From NCBI GenBank assembly GCA_021816505.1, contig JAKAXS010000014.1, positions 1 through 15,707 on the forward strand: a stretch of DNA of 15,707 nt, given 5' to 3'. Below the pieces are notes generated by a model. It searched no databases, was not told the DNA's origin, and saw only the letters and a list, made by a program, of their open reading frames with translations. Below, one piece after another: positions 9,152 to 15,707 of this stretch (positions are counted from its first letter, which is position 1; the number at the start of each line of letters is the position of its first letter). Source of the stretch: Pseudomonadota bacterium (lineage in GTDB: Bacteria; Pseudomonadota; Alphaproteobacteria; Rhizobiales; Hyphomicrobiaceae). A program made the translations under genes and the position numbers.

Positions 9152-9592
9152 ATGATCCAGGATGACGTCTATCGCCACGGCTTGCAGGGTACGATCGAGG
9201 GGCTGCGCTATTGGGTGCCGTCCATCTCGGACGTGGCGCAGGTATCGGAGAACGGCGGCGAGGATTTCTGGCACTTGACCGTCGTCCCGCGCGTCACCGG
9301 CGCTTGCCCGTTCGAGCTCCTGCTGCGCCACGATCAGCGTTACGACATGATCCTGTCCGGCCAGACGTACGAGAATCTGCTCGTCTCAGACCTCGAGACG
9401 TTTCTGCCTCTGACGGAAGCCATCATCGAGGGCCGTGTCGTGCAGCGGCGATGGAGCAGCACACGGACCGGTGCGCTGGTGGCGATCGAAACGCTCATTT
9501 TCGCGCCGGGAGCCTCTGCATGGCAGGCGGGCGTACGGCCCGCAAGCGGCTGCGAGAGCCGCGATCACCACTTCCTGCCCTATCGCCGCTGA
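9152..9592 (+). CDS. Hypothetical protein, function unknown
   Basis: A 146-residue soluble protein I do not recognise. It has no signal peptide, membrane helix or known catalytic motif. Composition is typical of a folded alpha/beta protein: an N-terminal IQDDVYRHGLQGTIEGLRYW, a central FWHLTVVPRVTGACPFELLL strand-rich part and an LETFLPLTEAIIEGRVVQRRW helix. Codon usage, with G/C favoured at third positions, matches the surrounding chromosome and supports real coding. ATG at 9152 is preferred; an in-frame GTG at 9143 would add three residues and sits 12 nt after a weak AGGTG. Neither has a strong ribosome binding site. The gene converges on the NlpC/P60 gene with only 6 bp between the stop codons. 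It follows the decayed HEPN remnant but differs from it in composition, so it is probably older chromosomal content. Confidence 0.65.
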   Translation: MIQDDVYRHGLQGTIEGLRYWVPSISDVAQVSENGGEDFWHLTVVPRVTGACPFELLLRHDQRYDMILSGQTYENLLVSDLETFLPLTEAIIEGRVVQRRWSSTRTGALVAIETLIFAPGASAWQAGVRPASGCESRDHHFLPYRR

Positions 9593-9598
9593 GGGGCG

Positions 9599-10540
9599 CT
9601 ACGCTCCCGCGGAGGGCAAACGCTTCACCGTGCGCAACTGCACGCCCGTCTTGGCGATGCGGTTCAGCGCCTCGGGCAGCGTCTCCACCGTGACGGCCAT
9701 GTGATGCGCGTTCGCGTGCAGCAGCATCACGCCGTCGGCCATGATGCCGACGTGGCCGGGCCAGAACAGCAGGTCGCCGCGCCGCAGCTGCTCGAAGTCG
9801 GTGACGTCGATCGCATCGCCCACCTCGGCTTCCTGCATGTCGCTGTCGCGCGGACAGGCATAGCCGGCGGCCTCGAGCGCATTCTGCAACAGACCCGAAC
9901 AGTCGATGCCGATACGCGTCCGCCCGCCCCAGAGGTATGGCGTGCCGATCAGCATCTCGGCCACGGCGACGAAGTCCTTGCCGAAGCGATCGATCGGCGC
10001 GATGTGCCGCGTGTAGACGAAGCCGCCGGTCGTGAGCAGGCAGAACCGCTCATCCCCTTCGGCGACGCTGAGCTGTGCGTTGAGGCTCAGGTGCATCAAC
10101 GGCGGAGCCTTGATGTCCGGCACCGGATAGAGAAACGTCCCGATGGACCGCACGCGATGCGTCGGCTCTTGCACATCGAGGCTCAGCGTATCGAGCGGCA
10201 GATAGCCGACATAGCCGTCGCGATCGAGCTGCGCCCAGGCCCAGCCGTCGGCGACATCGTAGACGACAAGCATTTCACCGAACAGCGCCTCGGTATCCAG
10301 CGCCGCATTGGCGGCCGGCCGCCGGCGCATCGGCACCGAGGCACGAATGACCTGCCGCGCTTCGCCGTCGACGAAATTGGCCGCGTCGACCCGCCCGGCG
10401 AGCATGCTGGCTGCGAGATCGTCCCGGAACGCGTGGCGGCGCGGATCGAGGCCGGACGGTCGCCGCGGCGCCGTTTCCGGCAGCGGCGGCGGAACGAGGC
10501 CGTCGTCCTCGTCCTCCGGTATGTCGAGGTCCTCGCTCAT
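9599..10540 (-). CDS. C40 family NlpC/P60 cell-wall peptidase with SH3-like region
   Basis: A 313-residue cysteine peptidase. The C-terminal NlpC/P60 domain (about 186-300) has the full catalytic set: Cys214 in GIDCSGLLQNAL, His263 in WPGHVGIM and His275 in LLHANAHHM. The GTPYLWGGRT motif before the cysteine is characteristic. Residues about 63-180 look like one or two bacterial SH3-like modules (for example WAWAQLDRDGYVGYLP at 100-115) that bind peptide or wall fragments. The first 40 residues are acidic then Pro/Arg-rich, with no recognisable signal peptide, so it may act in the cytoplasm on recycled muropeptides, as dipeptidyl-peptidase VI-type enzymes do. The start overlaps the stop of the aminopeptidase gene by 4 bp (ATGA), with TGAGGAG just upstream. 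The two are therefore co-translated and probably act in sequence on gamma-D-Glu-meso-DAP peptides; that pathway is inference. Confidence 0.88.
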   Translation of the reverse strand: MSEDLDIPEDEDDGLVPPPLPETAPRRPSGLDPRRHAFRDDLAASMLAGRVDAANFVDGEARQVIRASVPMRRRPAANAALDTEALFGEMLVVYDVADGWAWAQLDRDGYVGYLPLDTLSLDVQEPTHRVRSIGTFLYPVPDIKAPPLMHLSLNAQLSVAEGDERFCLLTTGGFVYTRHIAPIDRFGKDFVAVAEMLIGTPYLWGGRTRIGIDCSGLLQNALEAAGYACPRDSDMQEAEVGDAIDVTDFEQLRRGDLLFWPGHVGIMADGVMLLHANAHHMAVTVETLPEALNRIAKTGVQLRTVKRLPSAGA

Positions 10541-11982
10541 GTGCTCCTCATTTCGCCTTCCAGAACCGAGAAAACGGCGCGCGCCGTTTGCGGTTCGCCG
10601 CCCTTCGGTCCGAGCGGCCGGACGATGGGCCGCCAGCCGAACAAGTCAAAATGCGCGAACCGGCGCGCGCGCGTGGTGAAGCGCTTCAGAAACAGGGCGG
10701 CCGTGACCGCGCCGGCGAACGGCGACTCGAAGACGTTGTTCATGTCTGCCACATCGCTTTGCAGATGTCGCTCGTATCCGGGCCAGAGCGGCATGCGCCA
10801 CACGGGATCACCGACGCTCAGCCCGGCCCTGGCGATCGACGCCGCGAAATCCTCGTCGTCGCAGAACACGGCCGGCAGATCGGGCCCGAGGGCCACGCGC
10901 GCGGCGCCGGTGAGCGTGGCGAAAACGAAAATGCTGTCCGGTTCTTCCTCGTCCGCGAGTGAAATGGCATCGGCCAGCACGAGGCGACCTTCGGCATCGG
11001 TGTTGCCGACTTCGACGGTCTTGCCGCCGCGGCTCTGCAACACGTCGCTCGGCCGGAAGGCGTTGCCCGCGATCGAGTTCTCAGCCGCCGGAATGAGGAT
11101 TCGAAGGCGCACGTCGAGGCCCGTGCCCATGATCAGGTGCCCGAGCGTCAGCGCGGTCGCGGCACCTCCCATGTCCTTTTTCATCAGCAGCATGCCGGCG
11201 GCAGGCTTGATGTCGAGACCGCCCGTGTCGAAACAGATGCCCTTGCCGACCAGCGTGATGCGCGGCGCGTCGGCGCGCCCACCCGGCTTCGACCAGTTGA
11301 TGTCGATCAATCGCGGCGCACGCGGGCTGGCGCGGCCGACGGCATGAATCATCGGGAAATTCTGTTCGAGCAGTGCCGTTCCGGTGATGACCGAGATGCG
11401 CGCACCGAACCGCGACGCTAGCCCTCTCGCCGCGTCTTCCAACTCGTCGGGCCCCATGTCGGATGCCGGCGTGTTGATCAGATCGCGGCCGAACCACACC
11501 GCTTCGACGAATGTCGCGAGGCGCTGGGGATCGACAGTCTCAGGCACACGCAGCCGCACCGCGTCGGCGACGCTCTTGGATTTGTAGCGACGAAAGCTGT
11601 AGCCGCCGAGACCCCACGCCAGCGCAGCGAGTTCAGGTTGGTTGCAGTCAGCGCCGAGCCGGTATGTGCCGGGCGGCAATGTCGCCGCAAGTTGCCCAGT
11701 GAGCAACTCGGAGGGCCCGCAGGGCTCGCCGGCTTCGCCGTTGCCTAAGCCGAGCATAACGCCCGCGATGCTGCCGTCGCCGTCCGGTACCAAAGTCTGC
11801 TTTTTCGCAGCGGCCGTGAACCGTACGGTTTGTAACCACCGTTGGCGCGCCTCCGTCCCCACGACGGAAAGGTTCGATCCTTCGCGCACCAGGAAGATCG
11901 GCGTGTCCGCGTCGTGCGGCGCGCCGCTGGCGAAGACATGCCCCAAACCTGCGTCGACTTGTGTACTGCTTTTGTCTTGCAT
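10537..11982 (-). CDS. M17 family leucyl aminopeptidase
   Basis: A 481-residue cytosolic metallo-aminopeptidase of the PepA/LAP family that removes N-terminal residues from peptides using two divalent metals. The metal ligands and catalytic residues are all present at the family spacing: Lys247 and Asp252 in VGKGICFDTGG, Lys259, Asp270 in KKDMGGA, and Asp329, Glu331 and Arg333 in NTDAEGRL. The N-terminal region (about 1-150) is a diverged regulatory domain; the catalytic domain spans about 155-475. The ATG at 11982 has no strong ribosome binding site; a TTG 12 codons downstream is an alternative start. The gene heads a two-gene unit with the NlpC/P60 peptidase (ATGA overlap) and is divergent from the GST gene, so its promoter should lie in 11983-12086. 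It is near a peptide importer, which fits a role in using imported or recycled peptides. Confidence 0.93.
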   Translation of the reverse strand: MQDKSSTQVDAGLGHVFASGAPHDADTPIFLVREGSNLSVVGTEARQRWLQTVRFTAAAKKQTLVPDGDGSIAGVMLGLGNGEAGEPCGPSELLTGQLAATLPPGTYRLGADCNQPELAALAWGLGGYSFRRYKSKSVADAVRLRVPETVDPQRLATFVEAVWFGRDLINTPASDMGPDELEDAARGLASRFGARISVITGTALLEQNFPMIHAVGRASPRAPRLIDINWSKPGGRADAPRITLVGKGICFDTGGLDIKPAAGMLLMKKDMGGAATALTLGHLIMGTGLDVRLRILIPAAENSIAGNAFRPSDVLQSRGGKTVEVGNTDAEGRLVLADAISLADEEEPDSIFVFATLTGAARVALGPDLPAVFCDDEDFAASIARAGLSVGDPVWRMPLWPGYERHLQSDVADMNNVFESPFAGAVTAALFLKRFTTRARRFAHFDLFGWRPIVRPLGPKGGEPQTARAVFSVLEGEMRST

Positions 11983-12086
11983 GCGGAGGTGGAAACCTCG
12001 CTCAATGGCGGTTAGGAAACTCTGGCTCGAGCGGCATTATCCGCAACGGTCGCAAAAACACAATTCGCTTCGGAAAGATGATGAGC

Positions 12087-12743
12087 ATGTCGGGAGCAAA
12101 CTATCGCCTGGTAATTGGCAATAAAAACACGTCGAGCTGGAGCCTGAGGCCGTGGCTTCTCATGAAGCGGCTGGCCATTCCCTTCGACGAGGTGAACATC
12201 AATCTCCGTGACGCCGACCGTGCAGACCAGATCAAGGCGCATTCGCCCGCGGGCAAAGTGCCGGTGCTGTGGGCCGGCGATCTGATGGTGTGGGACAGCC
12301 TGGCCATCCTGGAATACCTGGCGGACAAGCACCCGGACCTGGGCATCTGGCCATCGGATCTGGCTGCGCGTGCGATCGCGCGCAGCGTATCGGCGGAAAT
12401 GCACTCCGGCTTCCAGGCGTTGCGAGAGGCGTGTCCGATGTCGATCCTATCGACGTCACGCCATCAGGACGCGTTTCCCGAACCGGTCGAGGACAATATT
12501 CGTCGCGTGATTTCGCTGTGGATAGAGACGCGCAACCGATTCGGAAAATCCGGCCGCTTTCTGTTCGCCAAGTTTTCGGCCGCCGACGCCATGTATGCCC
12601 CCGTCGCCTCGCGCCTCAAGACCTACGTTCCGGACCTGACGCGATATGGCGATGACGGGACGGCAAAGGCCTATATCGACACTGTTTTCGGCATGCCGGA
12701 GATGGCCGCTTGGGCCAACGGCGCGCAAGCCGAAATGGCATGA
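12087..12743 (+). CDS. Glutathione S-transferase family protein
   Basis: A 218-residue cytosolic GST with an N-terminal thioredoxin-like domain (about 6-85) and a C-terminal all-alpha domain. The opening YRLVIGNKNTSSWSLRPWL places Ser16/Ser17 where serine-type bacterial GSTs have their glutathione-activating residue. KVPVL (57-61) contains the cis-proline, and WDSLAILEYL (69-78) is the glutathione gamma-glutamyl binding turn, with Asp70 in place of the common Glu. FSAADAMYAPV (163-173) is the N-capping box of the core helix. Three in-frame ATGs occur (12078, 12081, 12087). I chose 12087 because GGAAAG at 12072-12077 then has a 9-nt spacing. The natural substrate is not predictable. It is divergent from the aminopeptidase gene and about 90 bp upstream of the TPR gene on the same strand. 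Confidence 0.9.
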   Translation: MSGANYRLVIGNKNTSSWSLRPWLLMKRLAIPFDEVNINLRDADRADQIKAHSPAGKVPVLWAGDLMVWDSLAILEYLADKHPDLGIWPSDLAARAIARSVSAEMHSGFQALREACPMSILSTSRHQDAFPEPVEDNIRRVISLWIETRNRFGKSGRFLFAKFSAADAMYAPVASRLKTYVPDLTRYGDDGTAKAYIDTVFGMPEMAAWANGAQAEMA

Positions 12744-12790
12744 CATTTTGGGCACACGGATAGATTAGAGGCGTCTGTTGACGCTGATAC

Positions 12791-12827
12791 CCGAAGCAGA
12801 GTCTCCTGACGTCGAGATTCGCTTCGG
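12791..12827 (+). promoter_or_regulatory. Imperfect 14-bp inverted repeat reaching into the ribosome binding site of the TPR gene
   Basis: CCGAAGC (12791-12797) pairs with GCTTCGG (12821-12827). Inside it GAGTCTC (12799-12805) pairs with GAGATTC (12814-12820) through one G-T wobble. A12798 is bulged, and the 8-nt loop CTGACGTC contains the palindrome GACGTC. The distal arm supplies the first two bases of the GGAG (12826-12829) that precedes the ATG at 12836. It could mask the ribosome binding site in RNA, or be a DNA operator. No T-run follows, so a terminator for the GST gene is less likely. Confidence 0.5.
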
Positions 12828-12835
12828 AGTCGTCG

Positions 12836-13771
12836 ATGCCGTGCAAGGAAAGCAAAGGAGAGCCCACCCGCCGTGCCACGGCGGGCCGCACCTTGCTGGC
12901 CCTCACCGCCGCTCTGATGCTGAGCGCCTGCTCGGAGACCGCACAGAACCTGGAGAGCGCGCTGGGCAACACGTCCAGTTCGTCTGTGAAGCCCCCAGAG
13001 AGCGACCTCGACAAGGCTGCCAAGGCCTTCGCAGAGAACCCGCGCAACCCTGACGCCGCGCTGGCTTACGCCGAGATCCTCAAAACGAACAATCGCAAGC
13101 CCGAAGCGCTGACTGTCCTGCAGACGGCGAGCCAGGCCAACAACGGCGACCGCCGCATTCTCTCGGCCTATGGGCGCCTTGCGCTGGACCAGGGCAAGCT
13201 GAGCCTGGCCAAAGGACTGCTCGAAGCGGCCGACGACCCGACGAACCCCGATTGGCGCGTCGTGTCAGCCCGTGGCACCGTCCTCGCCAAAGAGGGCAAG
13301 CACGCGGAGTCGATTCCATTCTTCGAGCGCGCGCGGCCTCTGTCGAACGATCACGCATCCGTCGTCAACAACCTGGCGCTCGCCTACATGATGAGCGGCG
13401 AACCGGCGAAAGCCGAGCCGCTGCTCCGCCAGGCCGCGGCGGCCGACCCAAGCAACGTAAAGGTTCGCCAGAACCTCGCGCTCGTGCTCAGCCTGCAGGG
13501 CCGCTTCGACGAGGCCAAAAAGCTCGCTGCACAGGATCTGTCGCCGGAGGCGGCCGAGGCCAACTCTGAATTGATGCGCAAGATCGTCCAGGTGCAGCAG
13601 AAGCCCGATCGCACGAAGAAGGCGGCTGTCGCTGCGGCCGAGTCCGATTGGGCGACCGGAGAAGAAAAGCCCGCCGCCAAGCCGAAGCCCGCGCCGGCAC
13701 GAGCCGTCAAGCCATCGCCTGCAGATAACGGATTGCGCGGCTCGAGTGTCGAGACGTCGAGCACCGACTGA
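12836..13771 (+). CDS. tadD: TPR-repeat lipoprotein, TadD-like Flp pilus assembly protein
   Basis: A 311-residue lipoprotein with tetratricopeptide repeats. Residues 1-32 are a lipoprotein signal: a basic n-region (GEPTRRATAGR), a hydrophobic core and the lipobox LSAC with Cys32 as the lipidated residue. About five TPR-like units follow, near 72-103, 106-135, 140-172, 174-205 and 208-239 (for example VVNNLALAYMMSGEPAKAEPLL). The tail (about 255-311) is low complexity, Lys/Ala/Pro-rich and probably disordered. TadD proteins are outer-membrane-associated pilotin-like factors in Flp pilus (Tad) secretion. This assignment rests on the TPR lipoprotein architecture plus adjacency to tadC and tadB, although it is transcribed toward them rather than with them. 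ATG 12836 has GGAG 6 nt upstream. Confidence 0.8.
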   Translation: MPCKESKGEPTRRATAGRTLLALTAALMLSACSETAQNLESALGNTSSSSVKPPESDLDKAAKAFAENPRNPDAALAYAEILKTNNRKPEALTVLQTASQANNGDRRILSAYGRLALDQGKLSLAKGLLEAADDPTNPDWRVVSARGTVLAKEGKHAESIPFFERARPLSNDHASVVNNLALAYMMSGEPAKAEPLLRQAAAADPSNVKVRQNLALVLSLQGRFDEAKKLAAQDLSPEAAEANSELMRKIVQVQQKPDRTKKAAVAAAESDWATGEEKPAAKPKPAPARAVKPSPADNGLRGSSVETSSTD

Positions 13772-13795
13772 ACTCGGTCGCAGCGACCGTTCAGT
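13767..13795 (+). terminator. Hairpin between convergent tadD and tadC, possibly a shared terminator
   Basis: ACTGAA (13767-13772) pairs with TTCAGT (13790-13795), and CGGTCGC (13775-13781) with GCGACCG (13783-13789). CT at 13773-13774 is bulged and the apex is a single A, so the two or three top pairs would open. The TGA of the TPR gene and the TGA of tadC sit in the opposite arms of the same stem. Only a short TTT follows on the + strand and no T-run on the minus strand, so intrinsic termination would be weak. Confidence 0.45.
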
Positions 13796-14765
13796 TTGCG
13801 CCCAGGATGTAGTTGACGATCATCGGTGCGATGATGATGACGAACAGCACCGGCAGGAAAAACACGATCATCGGCACGGTCAGCTTGGGCGGCAGCGCTG
13901 CCGCCTTCTTCTCCGCCTCCGACATGCGGATGTCGCGGTTTTCCTTCGCCATGGTCCGCAACGCCGATCCGACGGGCGTACCATAGCGCTCGGCCTGGAT
14001 CAGGGCCATGCAGACGGCCTTCACGCCGGGCAAGTCCGTGCGCAAGCCAAGGTTCTCATAGGCTTGGCGCCGATCCTGAAGGTATGACAGCTCGGCCGTC
14101 GTCAGAGAAAGCTCTTCTGCGAGTTCCACGGACTGAGCGAGAATTTCCTTCGACACCTTCTGAAATCCCGCCTCGACCGACATGCCCGACTGCACGCAGA
14201 TCAGCAGCATATCCAGCGCGTCCGGGAAGGCTTGGCTTATCGCCTGCTTCCGCTTGTTGGCGAGGTTCTTCACGAAGATGTTCGGCAGGTAGTAGCCCAG
14301 ACCGGCCGCCGCCGCCGCCATCAGCAACTTCACGAACGCAGGATGCGACGTGACGTTCATGGCGAAGAGATAGAACAGCGCCAACAGGAACAGGATCGGC
14401 GGCGCCGCCAACCGGAAGAAGATGTAGGTGTACAGCGGGCCCTGGCCGCGAAGACCGGCGGTCTTCAGCTGATTGCGAAGTTCATCGGTATCGAACTGGC
14501 GCCTCAGATCGAATTGGTCGACGATCTTTTGCATGAAGCCTTTCGGCTTCTCGCCGCGCAGGCTGACGCGCTCTTTCGGCGCTGTCTCGACGGACCGCTG
14601 CGCGCGCATGGCGTTACGTTCTAGCGCCATCGTCTTCATGCGTTCGGCACCGCGGTCGCGCGAGATCAACGGCACGACCAGCGAGATCACCGTCGCAAAT
14701 GCGGCGACCGCCGCCAGCAGCGTGGCGAGGAACGGCGGGCTCATCAATGTGTCGAAGAAGGACAT
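13791..14765 (-). CDS. tadC: Flp pilus/Tad secretion inner-membrane protein TadC (T2SS F family)
   Basis: A 324-residue inner-membrane platform protein of the type II secretion F (GspF) family that works with TadB and the TadA ATPase in Flp pilus assembly. Helices lie at about 12-34, 115-136, 143-162 and 297-320. The cytoplasmic T2SSF domain (about 178-295) carries FPDALDMLLICVQSGMSVEAG at 180-200 and QAERYGTPVGSALR at 257-270, both characteristic. The AAALPPKLTVPM segment precedes the last helix. Length is normal for TadC. It starts 10 bp after the tadB stop, with only a weak ribosome binding site (GAGCG), so translation probably depends on tadB. It ends 19 bp from the convergent TPR gene. 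Confidence 0.93.
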   Translation of the reverse strand: MSFFDTLMSPPFLATLLAAVAAFATVISLVVPLISRDRGAERMKTMALERNAMRAQRSVETAPKERVSLRGEKPKGFMQKIVDQFDLRRQFDTDELRNQLKTAGLRGQGPLYTYIFFRLAAPPILFLLALFYLFAMNVTSHPAFVKLLMAAAAAGLGYYLPNIFVKNLANKRKQAISQAFPDALDMLLICVQSGMSVEAGFQKVSKEILAQSVELAEELSLTTAELSYLQDRRQAYENLGLRTDLPGVKAVCMALIQAERYGTPVGSALRTMAKENRDIRMSEAEKKAAALPPKLTVPMIVFFLPVLFVIIIAPMIVNYILGAN

Positions 14766-14775
14766 GGCGCTCGCG

Positions 14776-15707
14776 CTAGAACTTGAAGTTGATCATCTTC
14801 TTCATCGCCAGAATACCCATCCCCATCCACATCAGCCCCATCAGAAGAATGAAGTTGCCCAACGTGGTGGTGAACATCGGCGAAAGATACTTCGGCGAAA
14901 GCAATGAAATGGCGACGCCGACACCCGGCGGCAGCGAGCCCAATACCATGGCGCCGGCTTTGGCTTCGGCAGACATCGCCTGAACCTTCATCGCCAGCTT
15001 GGCGCGATCGCGAAGCACACCGGCCAGATTGCCGAGCGCTTCGGACAGATTGCCGCCGGCCTGCTGCTGAATGGCGATGACGATCGCAAAAAAGCGGACT
15101 TCAGGAACGGGTATACGCTGCGACAGCCGCTCCAGGGCATCGGTCGTGGTCACGCCCATGCGAAGCTGATCGGTGACCTCGCGGAACTCCGAGGACACCG
15201 GCTCCGGGCTTTCGCGCGCGATGATCTGCAGACATTCGTTGAGCGGCAGGCCTGCCTTGATGCCGCGAACGATCAGTTCGACCGCGTTGGCGAACTCGTT
15301 CGTGAACTTGCGCGTGCGCTTGGCGATGCGCCTCTTGAGCCAGAAGCGCGGCAGGCCGAAGATGCCGACGAACAGCGTCAGCGGAAGGAAAACGAAAGTC
15401 AGTGTCGATGTCGGCAGCATCGTCGCAACGCCAATCGTGAGCACGACACCCACGACAACGCTCCACATCCAGAACACGCGGGGCGTGGTCTTCAAACCGG
15501 CGCGCTGCAGACGAATCTGCAGCGACTCGCGCTTGCTCGCCTTGTTGCGGGCATCGATATCCCTCAGGGTCTCCGATACCGCCTTGCGCCGCGTAGCCGT
15601 CGTTTCGGTCGCCGCCCGGATCGCGATGCGCGTCGCGCGCGTTTCGGTGACTTGGCGTTTGCGCTGGTCTTCCTGGCTTTCGCCGGACAGCATTGGCACC
15701 ACCAATG
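14776..15707 (-). CDS. tadB: Flp pilus/Tad secretion inner-membrane protein TadB (5' end outside window)
   Basis: The C-terminal 310 or so residues of a T2SS F-family protein, the partner of TadC. Visible helices are at about 78-95, 100-118, 250-269 and 283-301, counting from the window edge. The T2SSF domain (about 137-265) has EFANAVELIVRGIKAGLPLNE and QQQAGGNLSEALGNLAGVLRDR, the typical TadB motifs. Reading into the window, the sequence begins VVPMLSGESQEDQRKRQ, which is the linker after the first membrane helix in TadB proteins. The true start and that helix should therefore lie beyond 15707, and the in-frame TTG at 15705 is not a believable start. tadA and the other tad genes would be expected further upstream on this strand. 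Confidence 0.92.
   Translation of the reverse strand, partial: LVVPMLSGESQEDQRKRQVTETRATRIAIRAATETTATRRKAVSETLRDIDARNKASKRESLQIRLQRAGLKTTPRVFWMWSVVVGVVLTIGVATMLPTSTLTFVFLPLTLFVGIFGLPRFWLKRRIAKRTRKFTNEFANAVELIVRGIKAGLPLNECLQIIARESPEPVSSEFREVTDQLRMGVTTTDALERLSQRIPVPEVRFFAIVIAIQQQAGGNLSEALGNLAGVLRDRAKLAMKVQAMSAEAKAGAMVLGSLPPGVGVAISLLSPKYLSPMFTTTLGNFILLMGLMWMGMGILAMKKMINFKF

Noticed and set aside
9593..9607. GGGGCG-CTA-CGCTCC hairpin between the hypothetical gene and the C40 gene
   Set aside because: Six pairs with one wobble, no T-run on either strand, and mostly inside coding sequence. Such stems arise by chance in GC-rich DNA.
9701..11347. A 548-codon + strand open frame across the C40 and M17 genes
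   Set aside because: Spans the junction of two genes whose catalytic residues are all present on the other strand; low-quality composition.
12012..12040. Possible promoter (TTAGGA, CATTAT) for the GST gene
   Set aside because: Only 3/6 and 4/6 matches; not better than chance, although a promoter for each divergent gene must lie somewhere in 11983-12086.
12778..12806. TTGACG as a -35 box before the TPR gene
   Set aside because: The -35 match is good, but no -10-like hexamer occurs 16-18 bp downstream.

Overview
The window is GC-rich and densely coded. It looks like the chromosome of an alphaproteobacterium, most likely of the Hyphomicrobiales (Rhizobiales). This rests on a membrane-anchored mono-haem cytochrome c, a Yej-type peptide ABC operon with two successive binding proteins, a catalytic-serine-type GST and a tad (Flp pilus) cluster. 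The placement is inference; no rRNA or species marker is present.

Layout. (1) 137-697: N-terminally anchored cytochrome c. (2) 803-8650: a tight five-gene operon on the + strand: two paralogous YejA-type periplasmic binding proteins (joined by an ATGA overlap), the permeases YejB and YejE, and a double-ATPase YejF. Together they should import oligopeptides across the inner membrane; relatives take up microcin C or affect sensitivity to antimicrobial peptides. (3) 8651-9135: a small, visibly less GC-rich island with a compact promoter, an intact MNT-type minimal nucleotidyltransferase (MntA-like antitoxin), and directly behind it the wreck of its HEPN/DUF86 (HepT-like) partner. The wreck keeps the first ~20 and last ~20 codons of the family, in different frames, and has lost the middle. 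(4) 9152-9592: a conserved-looking protein of unknown function. (5) 9599-11982, minus strand: a translationally coupled M17 leucyl aminopeptidase and NlpC/P60 (C40) cell-wall peptidase, overlapping by ATGA. (6) 12087-12743: a glutathione S-transferase. (7) 12836-13771: a TadD-like TPR lipoprotein, with a 14-bp imperfect inverted repeat running into its ribosome binding site. (8) 13791-15707, minus strand: tadC and a 5'-truncated tadB, convergent with the TPR gene across a hairpin that contains both stop codons.

How they fit together: the Yej transporter, the aminopeptidase and the NlpC/P60 hydrolase are all peptide-handling functions (uptake, intracellular trimming, wall-peptide cleavage), although they are separate transcription units. 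The tad genes and TPR lipoprotein belong to Flp pilus assembly.

I saw no tRNA, rRNA, CRISPR array, insertion sequence or complete unknown system. The most notable items are the decayed MNT/HEPN toxin-antitoxin pair with a potentially leaderless antitoxin, and the two hairpins flanking the TPR gene. No stretch over 300 bases lacks a gene. Positions 1-136 hold only a possible promoter for the cytochrome gene; 698-802 and 11983-12086 hold no site I could support.
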